A stretch of 64,000 bases of DNA from JACCZH01 sp963729445 (GTDB lineage Bacteria > Chloroflexota > Chloroflexia > Thermomicrobiales > CFX8): positions 1-64,000 of the forward strand of contig CAVSNU010000005.1 in assembly GCA_963729445.1 (NCBI GenBank), in the 5' to 3' direction. The position numbers and the translations under genes are program-made. Every line of letters starts with the position of its first letter. The stretch's first letter is position 1. The notes under the pieces are model-generated. The model did no database searches and was not told where the DNA came from. It worked only from the letters and a program-made list of their open reading frames with translations. Below are positions 18,487 to 27,669 of the stretch, one piece after another.

Positions 18487-19599
18487 ATGGAGTATCTTCC
18501 GGCTTCACCCGTTGAGGTTGATTCTGACAACTTCATGCCGGAGTCCCTCACCGTTCTAGAGGCGGCACGCCGCGCCGGTGTCACTCAGAGCGCTATTATA
18601 CGCTGGATTCGCAACGGATACCTGGCGGCGACCCCAAGCGCCGACGGCTGGCAGATCCCGGCAGCGAAGCTCGCACAGGCCCAGGCGGCCGCGGACGCTG
18701 CACGCGGCACCGGACCCGTGCCGCGCCAGACCGGACCGCGCCTTGTGCCGGCTCCAGCGGACCTGCGCCGGTCACTCGCGATACAGGCGCATGACGAGCC
18801 CGCCCGGCTGGACGTGATGGGTGAAGCGCTGATTTCTCCGCTCGTTGAGCTCATTCGCGATCAAACCGACGTCGTGCATGACCAGGCCGAAGTCATCGGT
18901 TGGCTGCAGGCGGAGCGCTCGCGGCTCAATTCTGAGCTTGCAGCGTTGAAAGGACAGGAACAGGCCGCTGACGCTGACCCTGCACCTGAAAGCGCCGCTC
19001 AGTCGCCCGCAGCATCTGATGCAAACGTAGACGAAGTCGTCGGCTGGTTGTGGAACGATTCGGGACATCCATTTGAGACGGCGACGCGGGAAGCACGTCC
19101 AACAGCCGAGACTGACTCTCCGCATCCCGTGGCAAGCTCGCAACCTGGCGAGCACATGGTGTTTGAGACGCCTGCAGCGGAGCTTGAGGCGTGTGACAAC
19201 GCACGAGCGGATGCTGTTCAGGCGGCCCCTTCCAATGCCGGGAACCCCACCGGCGAACCTATACACGAGCCCTGGTTCGTCGTTCGAAACGACGCGGTCA
19301 TGGAGGCAGTGCGGGACTCGAAGTTCACATATGCCCCCAGATTGAAGCCGATCTCCCTGCGCAGCAACGCTGATATCCGGGGCGACGGCATGTTGAACGG
19401 TCAACGCGTCAGTGGCGTCGACTTGAGCCAGATGATCGATGAAACCGAACGCAAGATCGCGCAGATGTGGCATGCGGAAGCCGAGCTGCGTTCGAGCCGG
19501 CAGGCAGTCCACGGAGAGTCTTACGACGTCGATGGCCTGGAGTCAGAGCGCGCTTCGTTCTGGCAGCGCCACTGGCCTCTCAAGCGCAAGTCGTCCTGA
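18487..19599 (+). CDS. excisionase/MerR-type helix-turn-helix protein with long linker
   Basis: 370 residues from ATG 18487, with GGAGGA 7 bp upstream. An HTH of the excisionase/MerR type is at about residues 19-62 (LTVLEAARRAGVTQSAIIRW then WQIPAAKLAQAQ). A helical, coiled-coil-like stretch is at about 105-155, followed by a low-complexity Ala/Pro/Glu linker and a C-terminal helical segment. The HTH probably binds DNA; the rest is unfamiliar. It is divergent from the MFS gene and convergent with a DUF3891 gene whose stop abuts its own. A local regulator is the simplest reading. Confidence 0.7.
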   Translation: MEYLPASPVEVDSDNFMPESLTVLEAARRAGVTQSAIIRWIRNGYLAATPSADGWQIPAAKLAQAQAAADAARGTGPVPRQTGPRLVPAPADLRRSLAIQAHDEPARLDVMGEALISPLVELIRDQTDVVHDQAEVIGWLQAERSRLNSELAALKGQEQAADADPAPESAAQSPAASDANVDEVVGWLWNDSGHPFETATREARPTAETDSPHPVASSQPGEHMVFETPAAELEACDNARADAVQAAPSNAGNPTGEPIHEPWFVVRNDAVMEAVRDSKFTYAPRLKPISLRSNADIRGDGMLNGQRVSGVDLSQMIDETERKIAQMWHAEAELRSSRQAVHGESYDVDGLESERASFWQRHWPLKRKSS

Positions 19600-20385
19600 T
19601 CAACCTGGGACGAGCTCAAACTCCAACGACCGCCACTCCGCCCGATCGATGGCGGCGCGCATCGACTGCTGGTCGCTGAACGTTCCTTTTAACAAGCGTC
19701 CAGCGGAAACAAGGCGCACCGCTTCTATCGAAAAAGGCCAGGGCTCGACGCTGAAGCGCTCGCGCTCTTGATCGATCCGTTGAAAGAGGAGTGAGACCGG
19801 TCCTTCAACAGATGGTATACCCGCAAACCTGCGCTGATCCGCGATGCCGCCACACAGCGCGAGTGACAGATAGTCCCATGCCGCGACCAACCGCCGGTTT
19901 CGGTCAACAATTCCGGGATCGATGAATGCGGAATAGCGTGGTTCCTCAGCCATCTGGTCGAGCAACCGCTCTTCGAATTCCGCCCCCTCCGCGATGAAGC
20001 GTCGTGCCGCCTCAGCCTCTTCGATCGAATCCCGCGTGAAGTCATGCTTCTGATATAACCCGGTCCCGTGAAGGGAGACAAGCAACGCGACGTATGGCCC
20101 ATACACCAGCGCCCGCAGTCCAGCCGACGCCCAGATCCCGACGTGCTCGCTCGTGGGGAGCTCCATGAACGTTCTGGGGAGACCGGTGGCAGGGTTGAGC
20201 GTCGGTGCCAGTTCCCAGTCCAGCCAGCCAATGTCGTGTTGTTCGGCAGCCAGGCAGACTTCGGAGTATGGCTCAACCAGACCGAAGAGTATGTTGCCCC
20301 AAGCTGCGGCGAGTTGCCCCGATACCCAGGCGTGGGCTGGCTGAGATACTAATAGCGTCCCTTCGTCGATATTTCGATGGAGCAT
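19600..20385 (-). CDS. DUF3891 family protein
   Basis: 261 residues. The N-terminal LVSQPAHAWVSGQLAAAWG and AAEQHDIGWLDWE, then YVALLVSLHGTGLY, match the DUF3891 pattern with several conserved His and Asp (H18, H50, D51, H105 region) that resemble an HD-like metal site. No biochemical role is established for the family. The stop is directly against the stop of the forward HTH gene. Confidence 0.8.
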   Translation of the reverse strand: MLHRNIDEGTLLVSQPAHAWVSGQLAAAWGNILFGLVEPYSEVCLAAEQHDIGWLDWELAPTLNPATGLPRTFMELPTSEHVGIWASAGLRALVYGPYVALLVSLHGTGLYQKHDFTRDSIEEAEAARRFIAEGAEFEERLLDQMAEEPRYSAFIDPGIVDRNRRLVAAWDYLSLALCGGIADQRRFAGIPSVEGPVSLLFQRIDQERERFSVEPWPFSIEAVRLVSAGRLLKGTFSDQQSMRAAIDRAEWRSLEFELVPG

Positions 20386-20582
20386 GCTGCCTCGCTTTCT
20401 GGGTTACACTTTTTGCGCTCGAGGAGTGTGCACCGTCTCGAACAAACGATACGTGACTTTGCGTCATTGATGCGCTGTCCGCCATAATCACGGTTCATGC
20501 AGCGGCGGTACTCTGTTGCGCCACAACCGTCGTAAGCGCTAACCAGGCTGGGCGCTCGCAAATAGGGACGCGATTCTGTCGA

Positions 20583-22133
20583 ATGTATTCACGTAAACGC
20601 AGGCAGTATAGCCTCGGCCGGCCGCACAAACGTGTGCCGATGCCGAGTCATCCTCTGCCGCGTTCGCTCGGAGCAAGGCCGGCTGGCGCAGCGTTCGTTC
20701 CCGCGGCACCGGACAGTGACTCACCACCAGTTCACCGGCGTCATGCCGAACGCGAGGCGAGCTCGCGTTCGCATAGCCTGCGCGCCCTCGCACTCTTCAT
20801 TATCGCCATTGTGCCCGTGAGTGTTGGTATCTGGGGGCTGTCGATCGTCGTTCCGGTGGCCATCGAGGCTCGCGAGGCGATGGGCGAAGTGTTCGTCACC
20901 CAGGTCGATCGGCCGCATCTCGACGGTCTTCAGCCGTCGCCTCCAGCGCTACCATCCTCGGTAGCCGGCGCGAGCTCTTCGACTCCGCAGGCAACCACCG
21001 TTCCCGGGACTATGGGCTCGCTCACCCCGATACCTGCCCCTGGCGCCACCGAGACGCCCGTTGGCCCTGCGGCGACACCCTACCCAGAGTGGGATGGCAA
21101 CGACCCGATCCACATCCTGTTGCTCGGTGTTGATAGCCGGCCGGACGACAAGGATCCGCCGCGCAGCGACACGATCATTGTTGTGCGAGTTGACCCCGGC
21201 GCACAGCGAGTCGACATGTTTTCGGTCCCGCGCGACCTGTTGGTTGAGATCCCTGGCTATCGGGCTCACAAGATAAACGCGGCGTACGTCATTGGGGAAA
21301 ACGACGACCTGCCCGGCGGAGGCGCGGTGCTGGCCGCCCAAACGATCGAGTACAACTTCGGGATTCGCATCGACTACTGGGCAACGGTCAATGTGCTTGG
21401 CATGCAACGCATCGTTGACGAGATCGGCGGCATCGTTGTCGATGTGAAAGCTCCGATCAAGGACGACCAGTACCCGACCGAGGATTACCGGTACACGCGT
21501 GCATATTTTCCGACCGGACCCCAGGAGCTAGACGGCGTGCAAGCCGTGCGGTATGCGCGTACCCGGCACGACGACAACGATTTCAAGCGGTCCGAGCGGC
21601 AACAGGAGGTATTGCTGGCGATTCGCAACCAGGTGCTCGTGTCCGGCGTGATCACGAAGCTACCCCAGTTGATTTCCGAGGTAGGAGATTCGGTGCGCAC
21701 CGATCTATCCCCGGGTCAGGTGCTCTCACTGGCGCGGTTGGGCCAGGATCTTCCGCGAGAGCAGATCTACAGCCACTCCATCAATGCGCTGGTTGAAGAG
21801 CAATATATCGACGGCGAGTTCTTCTTCATCGCGGACTGGTATTCGGTGCGTGAACTCGTACAGAACCTGCCCGGCGATTCCGACGCGACGACCAATCCCG
21901 ATGAGGTCCCCGACCCCGACGAGCTCTCCAATCCTGACCAGCTCCCCGACCCTGAGGAGGTCCCCGATCCCGGCGAGCTCGCCACGCCCGATGAGACATT
22001 CGACCCGGATGCGCCGGTTCCGGCCGACGAGACCACCGACCCCGGTCTGACCGCCGACCCAGAGGAGATCATCGAACCCGACGAGGGCACGACCTCCGAT
22101 CCCGAGGGGGTCGAAGACGACGCTCTACCCTGA
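20583..22133 (+). CDS. LytR-CpsA-Psr (LCP) family cell-wall glycopolymer ligase
   Basis: 516 residues. A cytoplasmic basic tail leads to one TM helix at about 66-90, then a Pro/Thr-rich stalk, then the LCP domain with LLGVDSRPDDKDPPRSDTI, VDMFSVPRDLLVEIPG, HKINAAYVIG, DYWATVNVLGMQRIVDEIGG and the Arg-rich YARTRHDDNDFKRSERQQEV. These residues bind the polyprenyl-pyrophosphate of glycopolymers and attach them to the wall. The last 90 residues are an acidic Asp/Pro/Glu repeat (NPDEVPDPDEL-like units), not part of the catalytic domain. Start could instead be the Met at 20640. Confidence 0.9.
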   Translation: MYSRKRRQYSLGRPHKRVPMPSHPLPRSLGARPAGAAFVPAAPDSDSPPVHRRHAEREASSRSHSLRALALFIIAIVPVSVGIWGLSIVVPVAIEAREAMGEVFVTQVDRPHLDGLQPSPPALPSSVAGASSSTPQATTVPGTMGSLTPIPAPGATETPVGPAATPYPEWDGNDPIHILLLGVDSRPDDKDPPRSDTIIVVRVDPGAQRVDMFSVPRDLLVEIPGYRAHKINAAYVIGENDDLPGGGAVLAAQTIEYNFGIRIDYWATVNVLGMQRIVDEIGGIVVDVKAPIKDDQYPTEDYRYTRAYFPTGPQELDGVQAVRYARTRHDDNDFKRSERQQEVLLAIRNQVLVSGVITKLPQLISEVGDSVRTDLSPGQVLSLARLGQDLPREQIYSHSINALVEEQYIDGEFFFIADWYSVRELVQNLPGDSDATTNPDEVPDPDELSNPDQLPDPEEVPDPGELATPDETFDPDAPVPADETTDPGLTADPEEIIEPDEGTTSDPEGVEDDALP

Positions 22134-22234
22134 TGGATTCAGGTGGATGAGGGATCCGTTGCCTGCGCTTCACGCCGTGCGGATTCCCGATCTACGCAAC
22201 GATAACGATCGAGAAAGAGAAACGGTGTGAACAG

Positions 22235-22735
22235 ATGACAGAGACCCCGCTTGTCGGAGTGATCATGGGTTCGCGGTCGGATTGGGACACGATGATTCAT
22301 GCGACCGAAACGCTCGATGTGCTGGGTGTGCCCTACGAGGTGAAGGTTGTCTCGGCACACCGCACACCCGATTTGTTGTTTGACTACGCCGGCACCGCTG
22401 AGTCGCGTGGTCTTGAGGTCATCATCGCCGGCGCGGGTGGCGCGGCACACTTGCCGGGTATGGTCGCCGCCAAAACGACGCTGCCTGTCCTGGGCGTACC
22501 TGTGCAGTCTCGGGCCCTGAACGGGCTCGATTCTCTCTTGTCGATCGTCCAGATGCCGGCTGGCGTTCCGGTCGGCACGCTGGCGATCGGACAGGCGGGG
22601 GCCGTGAACGCGGCCCTGTTGGCGGCTTCGATTGTCGCCAACGCCCACCCCGAGCTCAAGGACGCGCTGCAAGCCTACCGGGAGGCACAGACTGAACGGG
22701 TGCTGGAATCCCCGGATCCACGGGTTGATCGATGA
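22235..22735 (+). CDS. purE: 5-(carboxyamino)imidazole ribonucleotide mutase
   Basis: 166 residues, typical class I PurE. VGVIMGSRSDWDTM, VVSAHRTPDLLFDYA and AGAGGAAHLPGMVAAKT are the substrate-binding loops of the octameric enzyme that converts N5-CAIR to CAIR in purine synthesis. It overlaps purK by 4 bp (ATGA), the classical coupled purEK arrangement, and the presence of PurK supports the N5-CAIR mutase class. Confidence 0.97.
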   Translation: MTETPLVGVIMGSRSDWDTMIHATETLDVLGVPYEVKVVSAHRTPDLLFDYAGTAESRGLEVIIAGAGGAAHLPGMVAAKTTLPVLGVPVQSRALNGLDSLLSIVQMPAGVPVGTLAIGQAGAVNAALLAASIVANAHPELKDALQAYREAQTERVLESPDPRVDR

Positions 22736-23826
22736 AGCTCGGCATTCTCGGTGGCGGCCAGCTAGGCCGTATGCTGGCATTGGCGGGGTATCCGCTGGGC
22801 CTGAGGTTTCGCTTCCTGGATCCCTCCCCGGACGCGACAGCCGGTCATCTGGCGGAGCTGGTTGTTTCGCGTTATGACGACCTGGAGGCGGTGGAACGCT
22901 TCTCCGAGGAGCTGGACGCCGTTACCTACGAGTTCGAGAACGTGCCGGGCGAGACGGCCCGCGTGCTCGCTGCCCGGCTGCCGGTGCATCCGACTCCGAG
23001 GGCATTGACCGTTGCCCAGGATCGCCTCGTGGAGAAGACGTTCTTCCAGAAGCTCGGGTTTCAGACACCGGCATTCGAGCCGGTCGACAGCCGAGAAGAT
23101 CTCGATGTGGCGTTGGCTCAGATCGGCCTCCCTGCCGTGCTCAAGACTCGTCGTGACGGGTACGACGGCAAAGGCCAGACCGTTCTCCGCAATCTGGCTG
23201 ATGTCGATAACGCGTGGGAACAGCTTGGCGGTCGCGCGCTCATTCTGGAATCGTTCGTCCCCTTCGATCGGGAGTTGTCGATTGTCGCCGTTCGTGGCCT
23301 CGACGGATCGTTTCGCGCCTACCCGCTGGTCGAGAACGAACATCGCGACGGGATTCTCGCTCGGACGATCGCTCCCGCGCCCGGCCTGACCCCAGAGCTG
23401 CAGGAGCGTGCCGAGGCGTGTGTCTCAGCTGCTATGGCCGAGCTCGATTACGCCGGCGTGATGACGATCGAATTCTTCGACCACCAGGGGCATTTGCTGG
23501 TGAACGAGATGGCGCCCAGGGTTCACAACTCCGGACACTGGACAATCGAGGGCGCCGAGACGAGCCAGTTCGAGAATCACCTGCGGGCGGTGCTGGGTCT
23601 GCCGCTTGGCTCAACCCGCGCGAACGGCTACGCAACGATGCTGAACCTTATCGGGGCGACACCGGAACCCGGAGCGCTTCTCGCCAGCGATGGTGTGCAC
23701 CTGCATCTCTATGGAAAAGATCCTCGCCCCGGCAGAAAGCTCGGCCACGTGACGATCTGTGCGCCCGATCCGGCCGCGCTCGAAGAACGCCTGGCGGCGT
23801 TCATGAACGGACTGAGCCGCCCGTAG
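22732..23826 (+). CDS. purK: 5-(carboxyamino)imidazole ribonucleotide synthase
   Basis: 364 residues. The N-terminal MKLGILGGGQLGRMLALAGY, the ATP-grasp blocks VLKTRRDGYDGKGQ and the C-terminal NEMAPRVHNSGHWTIEGAETSQFENHLRAV are all diagnostic. It uses ATP and bicarbonate to carboxylate AIR to N5-CAIR, the substrate of PurE encoded immediately upstream with a 4-bp overlap. Confidence 0.97.
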   Translation: MKLGILGGGQLGRMLALAGYPLGLRFRFLDPSPDATAGHLAELVVSRYDDLEAVERFSEELDAVTYEFENVPGETARVLAARLPVHPTPRALTVAQDRLVEKTFFQKLGFQTPAFEPVDSREDLDVALAQIGLPAVLKTRRDGYDGKGQTVLRNLADVDNAWEQLGGRALILESFVPFDRELSIVAVRGLDGSFRAYPLVENEHRDGILARTIAPAPGLTPELQERAEACVSAAMAELDYAGVMTIEFFDHQGHLLVNEMAPRVHNSGHWTIEGAETSQFENHLRAVLGLPLGSTRANGYATMLNLIGATPEPGALLASDGVHLHLYGKDPRPGRKLGHVTICAPDPAALEERLAAFMNGLSRP

Positions 23827-23840
23827 CCTGCCGGCCGCCA

Positions 23841-24569
23841 CTACTGATCGGTGGATTGACGCTTCTCCTGGGCTTTGCGTATCCAATCGCGCCCGATCGT
23901 TGTCGCCTGGGAGGTCAGCTCGCCGGCCTTGCGGCCGATCTCGCTCGCCTTCTCGGTGGAGTATTCACGCGCGAACAGCATCATCTCGTGGGCCGTCGCG
24001 TGATCCAGATCAAGCTGCTCGCGCGAGAGCCCGGCGCTGGCGAGATGGTGCTCGACGACGTCGGGCGGCGCGTCCCGGCTCCACGATGCGAGGCTCTGGA
24101 GCACGGGCAAGATGGTGCTGATCCGGCTGATCATCCTGAATGCCGGCACCATCTGCAGCGGCCCGGCAGAACCAGGCATCCCGCGTCGCTGGCCCATCTC
24201 GCGGGCGGCGCCCGGTAGCGGGCTGATGCGCTCGTCGCGCGCCAGCCGTTGGGCAAGGTTAAGGTAGGTTGGCACGCGACGCAGCATCTCGCTGCCTCGG
24301 TCCTTGAGCTCCTCTTCGATTACCAGGGTCGCTCTCAGGATCTCGGCGATCTCTGTCTTGTCGATTTCCTCCGGGTTATAGCGCACGAGCACGCCGTCAC
24401 CGCTCGGCTTCGCCGACTGTATAGGCTGACGCACCGCGAGAGCCGCGGCAACAGACCGGCGCTCTGCGGCCGGGTCCCGGTCCGCGGTTCCCTCCGGCCA
24501 TTCCCAGGTGAGGCAGATCACACCCGGCGCTTGTTCCTCGGCCCAGGCACGTATCTCGTTCGGGTCCAA
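23841..24569 (-). CDS. uncharacterised protein with HMA-like N-terminal region
   Basis: 242 residues as read, beginning at a TTG. After residue 25 comes RRSVAAALAVRQPIQSAKP and VLVRYNPEEIDKTEIAEILRATL, reminiscent of the ferredoxin-like fold of HMA_2-type domains; no CxxC metal site is present. The C-terminal half is helical. Removing one T near 24571 would extend the start to ATG 24585, giving MKVAQLDPNEIRAWAEEQ, so the true start is probably lost to a frameshift. It is convergent with purK and divergent from rpiA. Confidence 0.6.
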   Translation of the reverse strand: MDPNEIRAWAEEQAPGVICLTWEWPEGTADRDPAAERRSVAAALAVRQPIQSAKPSGDGVLVRYNPEEIDKTEIAEILRATLVIEEELKDRGSEMLRRVPTYLNLAQRLARDERISPLPGAAREMGQRRGMPGSAGPLQMVPAFRMISRISTILPVLQSLASWSRDAPPDVVEHHLASAGLSREQLDLDHATAHEMMLFAREYSTEKASEIGRKAGELTSQATTIGRDWIRKAQEKRQSTDQ

Positions 24570-24740
24570 ATTGTGCTACTTTCATCGTTATCGGTACGGC
24601 AACCGCAATGTGCTTCAAGTCTATGCATTAAGTGCATCGCCTGGCCACGCGCTGGAATGTACCCTGCCCTACCGCTTCAGTCCCTGCACGTAGTCTAATT
24701 GGGATCGGGAATCGGAGAATACCAGACGCGAACGGAAAAT

Positions 24741-25445
24741 GTGAAGGTGGGGATCTTGGCGGCCGAGGAGCAGAAGCAGCAAGCAGGGTACCGGGCGGCG
24801 CTGCTCGTAGAAGACGGCATGACGATTGGGCTCGGCAGCGGCTCGACGGCGCTGGCGTTCGTGCGAGCGCTCGGCGAGCGCATCCAATCTGGGCTGCGGG
24901 TGCGAGCCGTCGCCACCTCGTCGCAAACCAGCCAGGTTGCGCGCGAAGTTGGCATCGAGCTCATTGAGCTGGAAACGTGCCTCGATCTGGCCGTCGATGG
25001 CGCAGACGCCATTGAGCGTGGAACGCTGAACGCCATCAAAGGGCTGGGGGGTGCGTTGACCCGCGAGAAACTGGTGGCGCTGGCTGCCCGCAAGTTTGTG
25101 CTCGTGGGCGACGCCAGCAAGGTCTTCGATCACCTGTCCGAGAGCCAACCGCGCATCCCCATCCCGGTTGAGGTGTTGCCCTTTGGTTGGCAGCTAACGC
25201 GTCGCCGGCTCAGCCTGCTTGGCGATCCCGTCCTGAGACTGGTCGAGGACGCGCCGTTCATCACCGACAACGGCAACCTCATTCTTGACCTGTACTCGGC
25301 TGATTTCGGTGACGTCGCCGGGCTGGCGCGCGTCATAAAAGAGATCACCGGCGTGGTGGAACACGGCCTGTTCCTCAACATGGCCTCGCTCGCCATCATC
25401 GCCGGACCGGACAGCGTCGAGGAGTTACTGCCCACGGCCCCGTGA
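24741..25445 (+). CDS. rpiA: ribose-5-phosphate isomerase A
   Basis: About 234 residues from GTG 24741; other non-ATG starts nearby (24699, 24747, 24756) are possible. Family motifs: VEDGMTIGLGSGSTALAFV, LDLAVDGADAIERGTLNAIKGLGGALTREK with the catalytic Asp and Glu, and ITDNGNLILDLYSADFG. It interconverts ribose-5-phosphate and ribulose-5-phosphate in the pentose phosphate pathway, supplying PRPP for the purine genes just upstream. Confidence 0.93.
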   Translation: MKVGILAAEEQKQQAGYRAALLVEDGMTIGLGSGSTALAFVRALGERIQSGLRVRAVATSSQTSQVAREVGIELIELETCLDLAVDGADAIERGTLNAIKGLGGALTREKLVALAARKFVLVGDASKVFDHLSESQPRIPIPVEVLPFGWQLTRRRLSLLGDPVLRLVEDAPFITDNGNLILDLYSADFGDVAGLARVIKEITGVVEHGLFLNMASLAIIAGPDSVEELLPTAP

Positions 25446-25470
25446 GGGCCGGTGGCCGAATGATAGAGAG

Positions 25471-25509
25471 GAATCCGCTTCCTCGTGATGTCACAGAAGA
25501 AGCGGATTC
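25471..25509 (+). terminator. hairpin after rpiA
   Basis: Perfect 11-bp stem GAATCCGCTTC / GAAGCGGATTC with a 17-nt loop, 26 bp after the rpiA stop and before the convergent FAH gene. There is no T tract on either side, so termination is likely but not certain. Confidence 0.5.
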
Positions 25510-25546
25510 TCGTTGCTCCGGAAAATCAAATGACGGAAGGCGGGCG

Positions 25547-26431
25547 TTACCCGCGCGCCCTCGCTGCCATCTCCTGGTCGACTTCGTGGGGCCAGGTGCG
25601 TCGCTGCTCGTCAACGACATTGACTTCGAGCGTGCCGACCTTCTCGATCTCCATCTTGGCGTGGTCGCCGTGCTGGAGCGGGCCGAGTCCCTGGTGGTTG
25701 GTACCGCAGCATGATGACGTCACCTGGCACCAGCGTCATGTACGACGTCATGAACGCCAGCATCTCGACAACTGGATACTCCATGTCAGACGTCGAGTAG
25801 TTCTGCCGCTGCTGGCCGTTGACCGTCAGCGTGATCTGGCAGATTCTGGGGGTCGCCGACCTCGTCCGGGGTCACGATCGCCGGGCCAAGCGGCGTGAAG
25901 GTGTCGAACGACTTGCCGATGCGGCTCGGTCCCATGCGGCCTATTCCGCGCCCGGAGACATCCATCGCGCAGGTGTAGCCGGCCAGCACCTCGTAGGCGC
26001 GCTCATCGGCGGGCAGATCCTTTGCATCGCCTGCCGATGACCAGACCCAGCTCGGCTTCGTGGTGGAAAATCGTCGCCGGGTGGTTCGGAAGCACGACGG
26101 TGCCACCCGGATCGAGCACCGAATCCGGACTCTCCAGGAACATGTCCTGCTCTCTGCGCTCGCGATCGACGCCTTCGAAATAGTTACGGAACGCGGCGAT
26201 GAGCTTCGGTGGGCGCGGCACCGGCGCAAGGAGCGTTGCGTTTGGAGCGACATCCGCGCTGGCCGCCAGTTTCTCAAGCTGGTCGCGGCGCTCTTGAAAC
26301 ACTGCCAGGACCCGCGGCATGCGGTCAGCCCCGGACCGGTAGGGGATATCTTCGAAGACCGCAGAGACGTCGACGACGCCGTCTTCGCGCTGCACGCCGA
26401 TGCCGAATTCAGCTGTGTGGACCAGTTTCAT
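25547..26431 (-). pseudogene. fumarylacetoacetate hydrolase family protein (second copy), frameshifted
   Basis: Starts MKLVHTAEFGIGVQREDGVVDV at 26431 and reads through PPKLIAAFRNYFEGV and ATIFHHEAELGLVIG (metal-binding H-x-E-x-E region). It continues in other frames with DVSGRGIG, IGKSFDTFTPLGPAIVTPDEVGDPQNL, YSTSDMEYPVVEMLAFMTSY, GTNHQGLGPLQHGD-like sequence and DQEMAARARG. About 295 residues after two or three single-base corrections. FAH-fold enzymes hydrolyse or decarboxylate 2-oxo/diketo acids at a divalent metal. The ATG overlaps the TAA of the upstream FAH gene (TAATG), so the two are translationally coupled. Confidence 0.78.
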
Positions 26432-27366
26432 TAAGACTGTCCTCCCTGCGCTGGGGCGGGATTCACCGCACTGGCTCTGAATCCGCTCAGCCATCTCTTC
26501 GTCGATTCCACGCTGCCAGCCGCGCGCCTCAGAATCCTTGACGTGCAGCGCAAATTTGCCGATTCCCTCGATACCCGTGACCACGGTGTCACCGTCCTGC
26601 ATCGCGCCCAGACCCTGGTGGTTGGTGCCGCAGCAAATGACATCTCCCGGGCGTAGCGTCGTCACCGAACTGATATAGGTCAGCAGCTCAGGGATCTGAC
26701 GCTCCATGTCGCTGGTGTTGTAGTCCTGGCGCAGCTCGCCGTCGACCTCGACCGTGACGTGCAGCTTGTGCGGATCGTCGATCTCGTCCGGGGTGACGAT
26801 CCACGGTCCGAAACCGGCGAAGGTATCGAACGACTTGCCCAGGAAGCTGGAGACTTCAGGCGCCCCGAGCCCGCGTGCCGAGACATCGTTGAAGACGGTG
26901 TAGCCGAAGATGGCGTCCATGGCGTTCTCTTCGGTGAGGTTCTTCGCTTCTTTGCCGATGACCAGCGGCAATCTCGGCCTCGTGGTGGAAGATCGTCGCC
27001 TGGTGCGGCGGCAGGATAACCGTGTCGCCATCGCCGACGATCGCTTCCGGGGATTTGAAGAAGACGTCCAGAATCTGCTTCGGACGGTCGGTGCCCTCGC
27101 GGTAGTTTCCGATAAGGCAGATCGATCTTGCCTGGCCGGTTGAGCGGTGAGTTGAGCTTCACGTCGACTGAGCGGCTTGCCGCCGGCCAGCGGCCGCTCG
27201 GCTCTCGATCTCGCCTTGCACCTCGTCCAAATGGGTGATGAGGTCTGGCAGCAGATCCTCTGGTCCGAGAGGGTTAAACTGCTCCAATAGATCGTTTAAC
27301 TCGACAACGGTATCGTCGGGCTGTTACGACGCCGATGCGGTCGTCGTCATACATAGCGATGCGCAT
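26431..27366 (-). pseudogene. fumarylacetoacetate hydrolase family protein (first copy), frameshifted
   Basis: Start ATG 27366 (MRIAMYDDDRIGVV) has AAGGAG upstream. Pieces in order: DTVVELNDLLEQFNPLGPEDLLPDL, VKLNSPLNRPGKI, FFKSPEAIVGDGDTVILPP, ATIFHHEAE, LPLVIGKEAKNLTEENAMDAIFGYTVFNDVSARGL, IGKSFDTF-equivalent LGKSFDTFAGFGPWIVTPDEIDDPHKL and GTNHQGLGAMQDGDTV. The H-x-E-x-E metal site and the TPDE block define the FAH fold. Four or more indels break the N-terminal third, and one near 26460 turns the stop into a read-through into the next gene. It is a paralogue of the downstream copy. Confidence 0.78.
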
Positions 27367-27669
27367 ATCGCGCTCCTTTCCGTTCATGACATTCCCTGCG
27401 ACCGGTAAATGCTTTATCGCATGTTGTTAGTGCGTTGTCAATCAAAATGAGATTGTGTGTTTTGGAGTTGAGGAGCGTCGCATCCGGATCCTTTAGAGAT
27501 CACTGCAATCGTGACGTGCCACGTGAGAGGCTACGCCGACCAATGAGGTCCGATCTATGCGAAACTGTTCGCGCCTGTAACTCCAGGCAGCCCGCGAGGG
27601 CGAAAGGTGCGTTGGTTTCGCCGGGAGTGGCGGATTTTAGACCTGACGACGGATATACGAGGAGGATAC

